Assembly (NCBI GenBank): GCA_023053685.1
Contig: JALIGW010000032.1
Coordinates: forward strand, 7,146,956 to 7,210,955
From: Diadophis punctatus similis
Lineage: Eukaryota > Chordata > Lepidosauria > Squamata > Dipsadidae
Direction of reading: 5' to 3'
Length of the DNA stretch: 64,000 nt
The notes under the pieces are model-generated. The model saw nothing but the letters and a program-made list of their open reading frames with translations. It made no database searches and was not told where the DNA came from. Position numbers and translations under genes: made by a program. Below are positions 54,364-64,000 of this stretch, piece by piece (within the stretch, counting starts at the first letter, position 1; every line of letters begins with the position of its first letter).

Positions 54364-55559
54364 GCCAGCTGGACTCTGCAGGAAATAGCCTGTGCGCCCT
54401 GGGCAGTTGTTTGGCAACCTGCCAACCTGCAGACATTAGTGCTACCCTCCTTTGGACATCTAACTCCAAGCATAACCCTAACAGGGCTCTGTCCTTGGTT
54501 TGGTTCCCTGTTCCTTCCATCCGAGAAGCAGGATGCTAGGAATAGCCCTTCTCCTCAGAGGCTGCTGCCTCCGGAGCAGCCACACTTATTGAGCCTAGAG
54601 AGGGCAGGGAGCCCTGCCATGGGATAGCCTTCTCAGCAACTCTTATGTGACACAGCGGGACGGAAGTGATTAAGATTCTACGCAAACTACTTTTCATACC
54701 CGTGGATCTTGGGATGTAAAAGTCTCTTTTAATGGCTATGAATGGTGGTGGTTTCTCCTTGTGAATTCTATTGCGAGATTAGTTTTGCCTGCCAAGACAG
54801 GAAAGACAAACTGCTGCTTTTCAAATTCTGTAGCATGACTGCTATGCAGCCAGAACCCCAAATGTAGACAAAGTTTGGTATTGCTGTAATCCTATTCTCA
54901 ACAGATATTAATAACAGATTACTTTTGAATCTTTGTTGCTAACAGTGGAATGTGGAGATCTTCCAGATCCTCAAATTTCAGATAATAGGTTCTATTTTTT
55001 TTAGCGAAGGAAGGAGCAGTTTTTGGTGGCTTTTTAACAATTCTATTACAATTTATTGTAGCAAAACAATTTCTACAATAAGATTGCCAATTTCATGTAA
55101 AATGAGTAGATGCAATAAGCAAATCATGTAACACTTATTTTCAAATGTGTCTTGCAGTGTGTGAATGTAAAATCCATGTGAACCCCTGCCCGATAGGTTG
55201 GGACTGTGTGTAGTGATACTGAAAACTGCAGGAGGGTGGGTAGGGAAAACACAGTTCTATGACTGTCAAAGGAATAAAAAAATTCTCTTTATTTTATTCT
55301 AAAATGTTGCAGTGTGGAAAATTATGCTTTCCTAAATGGATACTTGCTTTAAGAAAATGTTAAGAGATGACTTAAAAGACAGTCTAGTAATATAATCATT
55401 TGTAGGTTACTGTACTTAAGGAAAAGGTCATAGGAAATAGCCAAAAAGAAATCTAACATTAAATTTGGCAGATTTTGGTACTTAGTGCATTTTCCAGAGG
55501 AGCAGTTGTATCCATTTGTCATAGCAACACTGTAGATCACACATCCTTCTGCGGAGGAC

Positions 55560-56555
55560 AGCGGACAGGCATCCTAAAGTAAGCAGTGGGGTACCACAAG
55601 CTTCCGTCCTAGGCCCAGTACTCTTGAATATCTTTATAAATGACCTAGATGAGGGAATAGCAGGAGAACTAACCAAATTTGCAGATGACACCAAGCTGGC
55701 GGGAGTAGCAAACACCCCAGAGGACAGACTCAAAATCCAGAGGGACGTCGACAGACTCGAACACTGGGCCCAAACCAATAAAATGAAATTTAACACAGAG
55801 AAAAGTAAAATTCTGCACCTAGGCTAGAAGAATCAAAAATACACATACAAACTGGGTGAAACCACACTCAATAGCAGCGATTGCGAGAGGGATCTCGGAG
55901 TCCTGGTAGACAGCCAACTAAATATGAGCCAGCAGTGTGCAGCAGCAGCCAAAAAGGCCAACGCAGTCCTGAGCTGCATAAATAGAGGGATACAATCAAG
56001 GACCAGAGAGGTACTAGTACCACTCTATAAAGCCTTGGTCAGACCACACCTAGAGTACGGCATCCAGTTTTGGTCACCACACTACAAAAAAGACATTGAA
56101 ACTCTAGAGAAAGTGCAGAAGAGAGCAACCAGGATGATAAAGGGTCTGGAAAATAAAACATAGGAAGAGCGGTTGCAGGAACCAAGCTTGGCCAGTCTAG
56201 CGAAGAGAAGGACCAGGGGTGACATGAAAGCAGTGTTCCAATACTTGAGGGGATGCCACAGAGAGGAGGGGGTCAGGTTGTTCTCTATGGCACCAGAAAG
56301 CCAAACAAGGAATAACGGATGGAAGCTGACCAAGGAGAGATTCAACCTGGAAGTGAGGAGAAACTTTCTGACGGTGAGAGTGATCAACCAGTGGAACAGC
56401 TTGCCAGCAGAGGTCGTGAGAGCCCCAACACTTGGGACCTTCAAGGAGAGACTGGACTGCCATCTGTCTCAAGTGGTGTAGGAACTCCTGCTTGAGCAGG
56501 GGGTTGGACTAGATGACCTACAAGGTCCCTTCCAACTCTAATAATAAAAGTCTAA
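55560..56555 (+). repeat. CR1 LINE 3' portion
   Basis: RT C-terminal text (QASVLGPVLLNIFINDLDEG, LTKFADDTKLAG with the catalytic FADD, LEHWAQTNKMKFNTEKSKIL) runs to a TAG near 55827. The thumb SCINRGIQSRTREVLVPLYK and LEYGIQFWSPHY follow, then a 3' UTR ending GGTCCCTTCCAACTCTAATA. It is the best CR1 copy in the window but is 5'-truncated and stop-containing. Bases 54364-55559, between ARHGEF39 and this copy, hold no feature I can name. Confidence 0.88.
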
Positions 56556-57098
56556 AAAAAAATCTAAATGGTGGAAATTATAGTGACATGCATGTGTGCA
56601 CATCTATACAGGGATCCTGGAACTACAGAGAAACTTGAGGGAAATCACAAAACACCTGGTGCTTTATAGTGGCTCAATAAGAGAGTTTCTCCTGCTTTGA
56701 GGGATCTTCATCAGTTCTTCCTTCCTTTGTGAGAGGAATTAACATTCCTTCCCCTTTTCTTAGTAAATTCCATTGCAGAGGTCACTCGCCTTAAGACAGT
56801 CCAGGCATGGTTCCAGCCACCATCTCATGGTTCTTGCCACCATCTCTGCCAAGTTGCTTAAGCTAGAGTCTGACCATTCCAAAAACAAAAAGTAATTAGT
56901 AAGAACAAAGGCTTCATCCAATTTGCTTCCACAAACATGATGAGCACGGGCACAGAATTCCAATCTTGTGTTATCAAAGCCCACACTGCTTCAAGCATTG
57001 TAAAAGTAATATGCTTTTTAAAAAATTGCACTACAAAAAGATGTTACAGATATTCCATACATTAAATATTTCATGTTTTCCCCCAAGAATTTGATTTG

Positions 57099-57149
57099 AT
57101 TTGTATGGCTGCCAGTTTCACCTAAGTAACTCTAGGCAGCCATACAAAT
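57099..57149. other. Short perfect hairpin
   Basis: Arms ATTTGTATGGCTGCC (57099-57113) and GGCAGCCATACAAAT (57135-57149) are exact reverse complements around a 21-nt loop. It may be a remnant of two facing LINE tails. The rest of 56556-57560 is AT-rich with nothing recognised. Confidence 0.6.
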
Positions 57150-58319
57150 TGAATGTATGAACAAATATAAAAATGTTATATTAATTTTAAAGAAAATTGT
57201 CTGGATGGGGAACTGAACATATTAAATATATTTGAAACACAAAATACAGCAGGGATGTTATGGAGATTGTAGAAAAATTTAATTCTTTGCACTGATTTTT
57301 CTTCAAAATTGACTTTCTCAGGGAGTAGTAGACAAACTACCCTGGGATATATATCTTCACTATCAAAGGTATGAATTACCAAGCTTTGATGGCATCCAAG
57401 AAAAATCACAGCTTGTTCTTCAAACAAGTAACGGTGCCAGAGGAATGGGTAATCAATGAGAGATCAATTTTTAGAGTTGAACACCTTGAAAGTGGAAGTT
57501 TTGTCCGCTTAACGTGTCCAAGACAAATTGTTAGGCTAACTTCTGATCTTGTTAATGCTATGTCCAGGCTGTTGGATATTGCCAACGGCTGTTGGATATT
57601 GCCAACGAGGTGCCGAAGGAGGAGTGTATTATTAAGACTGCAATCTCTATTTGCATTGGGAACGCTACTGGGGGGCCGAAGAAGCGGACTCCCGGGGGAC
57701 TTACTGGATCGGAACCTCATCAGCGTTTTTTTGAAAAAGGAGAGTAGTGGATATTTGCTAATTAATTTTGGCATTTCCCATTCCCACTACAGACCCTGGA
57801 AAAGGAAAACAAAAAACAATCATCAAAGACTAAGAACTAAGCTATATCTGGCCCGGAGGCTATCTATAAGCACTCCCTATGGACTCTTTTTAAGGGATAA
57901 TTAGTTTTTTAATTTTACCCCGGAAGTGGTGTGGTTGTTTGAAATGGTTTGGGTTATGAATGTGTTATGATTGAGGGAGAGGAATTATTGTGTCTGATAG
58001 AACGAGTGAGTCGGGGACTAGGCTCTGCCCCCTCTGCTGAGTGTGGAAACAGAAGCGGAGGGGGGTCTGATTACGCTTGGTGCGAATGGAATGTATGGCC
58101 TGCCGGGAGAGAGGGGGACCAGTGGGGGTGGGGAGGGGATCTCTGGTGGGAAGGAGAGTGAGGGCATTACGGTCATTACAGGGAGAGGTAGGTATGGTGG
58201 GAGCAGAGGGGTAGGCCGCTCTCGGAGAACGAGAACTCGCTGTTTACAAGCGATTTCTTGTTCTGGCCCCTCTGGTTTGGTTCCATCTTGCTCAGCCCGA
58301 GTATCTGGTAATCAGGGTA

Positions 58320-58915
58320 TTCAGGGCCCTGGACTCAAGCTGCTGCTACTGAATGCCAGGTCGATTATCAACAAAGCACCCCTGGTACGGGATTTAATCC
58401 TTGACGAGAGGGCGGACCTGGCATGTGTAACTGAGACCTGGCTGGGCCAGGAGGGGGGTTTTCCCCTCTCCGAGATGTGCCCGGACGGGTTCTCAGTCCT
58501 GCATCAGCCGCGACCCCAGGGAAGGGCTGGAGGAGTGGCTATTATAGCTCGCCAGAATCTGTGTCCTCGTAGGAGCCCTGCCCCGGAGATTGTTGGGTAT
58601 GAGACGCTCCTTCTGAAGTTGGACTTAGGGGTTCAGGTGGGCCTTTTGCTAACGTACTTGCCTCCTAGCTGCGTTGCAAAGGCCCTGCCTGTTCTGCTCA
58701 AGGCGACAGCGGGGCTGGCGATTGAGTTCCTCAGGTTGATGGTGCTGGGGGACATCAACCTGCCATTGCCCGGCGAAACCTCGGAGACAGTCCAGGAGTT
58801 CATGGCTTCCATGACAACCATGGACCTGACCCGACTCATGAGGGGGGTCACACGCTTAACCTTGTGTTTCTCTCGGGGCAGTGGAGAGATGATCTGAGGC
58901 TGAGAGGTTTAGTCA
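58320..58915 (+). pseudogene. L2 endonuclease domain
   Basis: LLLLNARSIINKAPLVRDLI, the catalytic VTETWLGQ (~58425), GGVAII and LGDINLPLPG (~58745) are the endonuclease signatures of L2. The closing SDH motif appears in another frame (SPLWSDHFLLRLDF, ~58920), so a frameshift separates it. Confidence 0.82.
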
Positions 58916-61073
58916 CATCACCCTTGTGGTCAGATCATTTCCTTCTGAGGTTGGATTTCATGGCACCACTCCTCCACCGCAAGGAGGCGGGACCGATTAA
59001 GTGGTTCCACCCCAGGCGCCTAATGGAATCCAAAGGATTCCAGAGGGAACTTGGGGAAATACCTGAATCCCTGGTACACAATTCATCTGAGTCTCTAGTG
59101 GCTGCCTGGAACTGGGCGGCAACGGGGACTTTAGATCGAATTGCGCCTTTGCGGCCTCTCCGTGGCAGCGGATCCAGGAGAGCTCCTTGGTTTACCGAGG
59201 AGCTCCAGGAGATGAAACGCCAAGAGACGTCTAGAGCGACAATGGAGAGCCAGTAAAGCTGAATCTGACCGGACACTATTAAGAACTTTCATTAAGTCTT
59301 ACTTAGTGGCGATACGGGCGGCAAAATGTTCGCATTTTTCCGCTCTTATTGCATCCGCCGATTCTCGCCCAGCCGCCCTGTTTAGGGTGACTCACTCCCT
59401 TCTTGCTAAGGAGGGAGTTGAAGAACTCTTACAGGGCAGAGCTGAGGAATTTGCTCAGTTTCTGGCAGATAAAGTCACTCAGATTCGGACAGACCTGGAC
59501 TCCATTTGGACAGGGCAAGCCGAGACGACAGGGGCGAGTCTTAGTCCTGTTGTATGGGATGAATTTGAGCCTATCACTCCTGATGATGTGGACAAGGCCA
59601 CAGGAGCGATGAGCGCCTCCACTTGTTTATTGGACCCGTGCCCCTTCTGGCTGGTCTCTGCCAGCAGGGAGGTGTCACGCGGCTGGCTCCAGGCTGTTGT
59701 GACCACATCTTTGAGAGAGGGATCCATCCCACAGCCCTTAAAAGCTGCGGTGGTGAGCCCCCTCAAGAAGCCTTCCCTGGACCCAGCGGATTTAAAGAAC
59801 TTCCGTCCAGTCTCCAACTTGCCCTTTGTGGGTAAAGTTGTTGAGAAAGTGGTGTCGCTCCAGGTTCTACGGTTATTGGAGGACACTGATTATCTAGATC
59901 CCTTTCAATCGGGTTTCAGGCGCGGCTACAGTACGGAAACTGCTTTGGTCACCCTGATGGATGATCTCTGGCGAGCCCGGGATGGTGGTCATTCCTCCAT
60001 CCTGGTGTTACTTGACCATGGTATCCTTCTGCATCGACTCGGCGAGGTGGGAGGCACAGTTTTACGGTGGTTCTCCTCCTACCTCTCCGATAGGACGCAG
60101 TCGGTGTTGACAGGAGGGCAAAGGTCGGCCCCTAGGCCCCTGATTTGCGGGGTGCCTCAGGGCTCAGTCCTCTCGCACATCCTGTTTAACATTTACATGA
60201 AACCGCTGGGTGAGATCATCCAACGACACGGGGTGAGGTATCAGCAGTATGCTGATGATACCGTTGTACATCTCCACCCCGTGTCAGTTCAGGGAAGCAG
60301 TCGATGTAATGTGCCACTGCCTGGACGATGTTAGGGTCTGGATGGGAATGAAACTCAATCCTGACAAGACTTAATGGCTGTGGATATTGCCCCCCAGGGA
60401 TCATGTTGACTTCTCCTCCTTGGTTCTCAGGGGAGAAAAATTGACTCCCTCGGAACGGGTTTGCAATTTGAGTGTTCTCCTAGACCCAGAGCTAAAATTG
60501 GAGCAACATCTGTCAGCTGTGGCTAGGGGGACCTTTGCACAGGTCCGTCTCGTGCACCAATTGCGACCCTACTTGGAGAGGGAGGCTTTACTCACAGTCA
60601 CCCTTGTCACCTCATGGCTGGACTACTGTAACACGCTCTACATGGGGCTACCCTCAAAGAGCATCCGGAGACTGCAATTGGTACAGAATGCAGCTGCGCG
60701 AGCTGTGGTGGGTGTTTCGAGATACACCCACGTAACACCTATTCTCCGCCAGCTGCATTGGTTGCTTATTAGTCTCCGGTCACAATTTAAGGTGTTGGTT
60801 TTGACATTTAAAGCCCTACATGGCTCAGGACCAGGTTACCTCCGGGACCACATCCTACCACATACCTCCCTACGACCAGTGAGGTCCCACAGAGTTGGCC
60901 TCCTCCAGGTCCCATCAGCCAAACAATGTCGGTTGGCGGGTCCACGGGGGAAAGCCTTCTCTGTGGGAGCCCCATCTCTCTGGAACCAACTCCCACCAGA
61001 GATCCGGACTATCCCCACTCTACTGGCCTTCTGTAAAGCCGTAAAAACATGGCTCTTCTGGCAGGCGGGGTGA
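58910..61073 (+). pseudogene. L2 reverse transcriptase lacking catalytic motif A
   Basis: APWFTEELQEMKRQ (~59185) is followed by a frame change, then SHFSALIASADSRPAALFRV and NFRPVSNLPFVGKVVEKVV. At about 60010 the text is VLLDHGILL; the copy at 14.8 kb has the LSAAFDTID core here, so roughly 30 bp including catalytic motif A are gone. YADD survives at about 60250. The thumb is at 60387-61073 in a further frame. The protein could not catalyse reverse transcription. Confidence 0.87.
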
Positions 61074-61755
61074 AGAAGATCGGATTCCCCCATGAATGAA
61101 TGGTTTTTAAAGTTGTGTAATGTTTTAAAATTATATATTATTTTTATTGTTCTTATTCCTGTTGTACGCCGCCCTGAGTCCTACGGGATTGGGCGGCCTA
61201 TAAGAACTTTTAATTAAATTAAATTAAATTAAATGTAATGGGACTCTTCTAAACTTCGTGAGTGTGAGATATGACCAGTCCTTTTATGAATTAATTCATT
61301 GAAAAACAAAGCAAAGAATAGAAATCGGAACAGTGTTAGGACAGGTTTTTTACCTTGTTTATAAATGACTTCAGGACAAAAGCTATTCTGATTATGAAGA
61401 GCTTGAGGGACTGAGCACACAGCCCTGTGGGAAGCGAGTGCTAAGGTTCAGGGAGGTGGATATGACAGACCCAACCCTCACTGTTTGTGGCTGGTTCCTA
61501 GTCAGTCAGCTTTTTGATAAGGATGCTCGGCAGAATGGTGAAGGCCGAGCTGTAATTTATGAAAAGCATCCTGACAGTGTTTCCGGGTTTCTCCAGATGG
61601 CTCGCTACAGAATGTAAAGCAGTAGCTATGGCGTCGTCTGTCAACCTATTAGATGAATGAATGTACTACCTAGAATGCTATTTTTATTTCAGACTATACT
61701 GATATTAGAGATGCCACTTTCAAACAGTGATGTTTAATTTTTGACTGGGATTGGA

Positions 61756-62132
61756 CCTCAACTTCAGGTTGCTGACTTACAACAGTTCATTTAGTGACTG
61801 TTCAAAGTTACATCACTGAAAAAACTGACGTTTTTCACACAATTGTTGCAGCATCCCCATGGTCACATGATCGAAATTCAGATGCTTGGCAACTGACTCA
61901 TATTTATGATGTTGCAGTGTCCAGGGATCATCTGATTACCTTGGCGACCTTCTGACAAGCGAAAAGATGGGGAAACTAGTTTCACTTCACAACCATTACA
62001 AATGTACCAACTGCAACGATTCACTTAACAACTGTGGCAAGAAAAGTCAAAGTGGGGCAAAACTCACTTAAGTTTCACTTAGCAGCAGAAATTTTGGTAT
62101 AAATTGTGGTCGTAAATTGAGGATTACCTGTA
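61756..62132. mobile_element. MITE of the CAGGTAGTCCTCGACTTA family
   Basis: The right end GTCGTAAATTGAGGATTACCTG and left end GGACCTCAACTTCAGGTTGC are degraded inverted repeats. The interior carries CCATGGTCACATGATCGAAA and TTGGCAACTGACTCATATTT, typical of this squamate family by memory. Bases 61236-61755 and 62133-62479 hold no other feature seen. Confidence 0.7.
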
Positions 62133-62479
62133 TTTGAAGAGTGGAAATAGAGGGCATTTGTTAGGGGGATGGAAATGGAGATTTAAATCTCCAAAACCAT
62201 GGAATTTTAAAATAGATTCAAATTGGATGTAATAGATGCAGTTTATACCACTGAGGTTTTTATTTCTGGTAATTCTTAGTGGAATTTTGCTGCCTAATAG
62301 GGAAATTTAGAAAAGGGCTTATAGGCAACAGGGTGAAGCATGGAATTAAGTATTTGGTTATATTTTAAGAGACAGTGATATCGTTACAGTGATTTGCTGG
62401 AGACTAAGTGGGAAGTTTATTTTTTTCTTTTTGTTTCGTCTTTCTTCCTATACTTATTATTTTTTCAAACAATCCTCGG

Positions 62480-63155
62480 TCACACGGCTGTGCCCCGCTC
62501 CTCCCGGTAGCCCTTCAGCAGCTGGTTGACCAGCGTCTTCTCGCCGTCCCGGCGGGGCAGCGGCAGCGGCGGGAGCGGGTTGCCCTTGTACTCGATCACC
62601 GCCCTCTCGGCCCGGTCCAAGCTGTCATTCTTGGGGATCCGCACCATCCGCGTGTAGCCGCCCTGGTGGGGCGCGAAGCGGGGCGCCAGCACCTTGAAGA
62701 GCTTGTGCACCAGGTCCTTCTCCTGCAAGGCGGCGGCAGCAGCAGCAGCGCTCAGTCCCGCGTCCTCGCCCGGGACCGCCACCCCCCACGGGACCCCCAG
62801 GCCCCCCGCTCACCGTCAGCCAGAAGTCGGCCAGGCGCATGGCCTGCGGGTCCGCGTCGCCGCGCTTGGCGTGCTCGATCAGCTGCGGGGCAGAAACGAC
62901 ACCGGAGGGGAGTGGCGGGTGAGGGAGGGGGATCCTCGGTCGCCGAGATGCCGCCCGTCGCCCCCCGCCCCCGCCACTTACGTGCTCGGCGTAGAAGCGC
63001 ATCTCGTCGGCGCGGACGCGAGTGGTCTCGATCCTCTCGTGGCGCACCAGGCTCGTGACGAGGTTCCGCAGCAGGTCGAGGCGCGAGCGCGGCCCGAGCC
63101 CGATCCGCCGCCGCAGCCGCCCGTGGGAGATGCCGAGCGCCGCCGTCAGCCTCAT
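62480..63155 (-). CDS. MRPL17: MRPL17, mitochondrial large-subunit ribosomal protein L17
   Basis: Three coding exons on the minus strand: 62982-63155, 62814-62882, 62480-62722 (TGA at 62480-62482). All borders are GT-AG and all introns phase 0, giving 161 residues (human 175 by memory). The start [20 protein letters not shown], then [30 protein letters not shown] and [16 protein letters not shown] match the bL17 family. The protein sits near the exit of the mitochondrial ribosome's peptide tunnel. Introns are only about 90 bp and very GC-rich. A poly(A) signal (TTTATT on the plus strand, 62416-62421) lies 60 bp past the stop. Introns rule out a retrocopy. Confidence 0.95.
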
Positions 63156-63520
63156 GGCCGCAACGAAGACGCCGGAAGCCGCCGCGCGCAGGGCGGAAGG
63201 GCCGCTTGAGGGCGGAAGGGCCGCTTGAGGGGCGGGGCGGGGCGACGGCGCGGTAGGCAAGCAACCGGGGGAGGGGGCGGAGCGATCGGCCTCCGAAAGG
63301 GCCCGGCCCGCCTTCTCCGCCTTCCCTGCCGCTCCGAGAGGGCCCGGGGTGCGGGTGGGGTGATGGCTCCCGGCAAGAATGGTAGCCCGGCCCGGGAGCG
63401 GGGAGAGCTGGGGCTTCCCTTGCCGTCCTGTCCGGAGCAGTTAAGGGACGCCGCGCTGACCGAGGACAGCTGGCCCCGAGCCCCCGGGGAGGTCTTGAAC
63501 CCGACCCCTGCGGTGGCGGC
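62500..63520. promoter_or_regulatory. CpG island, probable bidirectional promoter of MRPL17
   Basis: CpG-dense sequence covers all of MRPL17 and extends to about 63520. A tandem GGCGGAAGGGCCGCTTGAGG unit at about 63192-63230 lies just upstream of the MRPL17 start and could hold factor-binding sites. The divergent ORF at 63362 begins about 200 bp away. Confidence 0.65.
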
Positions 63521-63598
63521 CTCGCGGCTGCTGCCCTTCAAAGCGAACCGGGCAGGTTTCTGGGCCTTCCCTAGGGCCCCCCACATTTACCTCTGAAT
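63362..63598 (+). CDS. Unidentified ORF, possible first exon divergent from MRPL17
   Basis: An ATG at 63362 opens 78 codons beginning [20 protein letters not shown] and ending at 63598. Its position at the far edge of the CpG island suits a first exon. Candidate donors exist inside (for example GGGGAG|GTCTTG near 63490), so the true coding part may be shorter. I do not recognise the protein. High GC content makes chance ORFs likely. Bases 63600-64000 are AT-rich with nothing else seen. Confidence 0.35.
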
Positions 63599-64000
63599 GC
63601 TCCAATCTGTGCGGTCGATTCTGAATGAAGCCTCAGTTTCCCTTGGCAGGAACGCGCCGCTTCTGCTACTAAAATCTACAGAAATCTCAATAACCCACTT
63701 TTTGTCTTAGAATAGCAAGGAATTCTATTACCATTTCATGTAGAAAAGGAAATTTTTGGCATAATAAAAGCAATAAAAGATTTTAGAAATGGGAGAAAGG
63801 GTTATTTCCCCATATTAATGTACTGTTTTTAAAACTGTATTTAAAAGTTGGCAGAAGTGTTACAATAAATAACATTTAAAATGTTTATTTTAAAATAATG
63901 TAAGCTCACATTTCATTGCTGGTACCTGCTAAATATTGGTGTTTCAGATATATTGATATATTCTGAAATTGGATATGTTCATCAAGGTCAGGCACTCACA

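Larger units (their letters stand above)
57560..61235 (+). mobile_element. L2 LINE, near full-length, inactive
   Basis: A GC-rich 5' part (with a 20-bp tandem duplication at 57568-57606), an endonuclease, an RT, the 3' signature GCCGCCCTGAGTCCTACGGG and an (AATTA)n tail are in the right order. The 5' border is approximate. Confidence 0.82.

Noticed and set aside
54364..62479. CCDC107 or RMRP next to ARHGEF39, as expected from human
   Set aside because: I looked for their coding or RNA signatures by eye and found only CR1, L2 and MITE sequence. Absence by eye is not proof.
62480..63155. MRPL17 as a processed pseudogene
   Set aside because: It keeps two GT-AG introns at phase-0 positions, an open frame and its own CpG island.
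62408..63264. Large plus- and minus-strand ORFs around MRPL17
   Set aside because: They are GC-driven shadows. The spliced minus-strand frame matching bL17 explains the region.

Overview
The window looks like a stretch of vertebrate genomic DNA from a squamate reptile, most probably a snake. The evidence is spliced vertebrate genes (ARHGEF39, MRPL17, two exons of a CA9-like gene), CpG islands, and a repeat mix of CR1, L2, Rex1/Babar, Penelope-like, hAT/SPIN, Ty3/gypsy and Ty1/copia elements, a tRNA-derived SINE and a class II endogenous retrovirus. The species itself is inferred, not seen.

Layout. 1-8.9 kb: a decayed Ty3/gypsy element (gypsy-1) split by an apparently intact Ty1/copia element (copia-1, 3297-7917) with identical LTRs and one 1329-residue Gag-Pol ORF. 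8.9-12.1 kb: old CR1 remnants. 12.1-19.2 kb: a second gypsy element (gypsy-2) carrying a GC-rich DNA element, a 5'-truncated L2, a hAT MITE and a probable solo LTR. 19.2-28.5 kb: CR1 debris, two minus-strand exons of a CA9-like carbonic anhydrase gene, microsatellites and a CpG-rich belt. 28.6-35.0 kb: a minus-strand ERV with two LTRs, betaretrovirus-like gag/dUTPase/protease, a deleted RT, an integrase, and an env split by a SPIN (hAT) element that itself carries an L2 tail. 35.0-40.3 kb: gypsy-3, split by a rearranged copia element (copia-2). 40.3-47.0 kb: a SINE, a Penelope-like fragment and a near full-length Rex1/Babar LINE broken by several smaller insertions. 47.2-54.4 kb: ARHGEF39, complete in nine exons. 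55.5-61.2 kb: a CR1 3' end and a near full-length but dead L2. 62.5-63.6 kb: MRPL17 (minus, three exons) and a divergent unidentified ORF sharing its CpG island.

How it fits together. Host coding sequence is a small share of the window; ARHGEF39 (plus) and the CA9-like gene (minus) are head to head, as I recall for human 9p13. The rest records repeated transposition, with nesting order readable from target-site duplications (TSDs). The most notable items are the young copia element primed by the anticodon arm of initiator tRNA-Met, an ERV 3' LTR followed by an exact 18-nt copy of the tRNA-Trp primer-binding site, and a copia element with an internal inversion abutting its own PBS.

Limits: all calls were made by eye. 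Exon borders follow canonical GT/AG sites and family similarity recalled from memory; repeat boundaries without a stated TSD are approximate.
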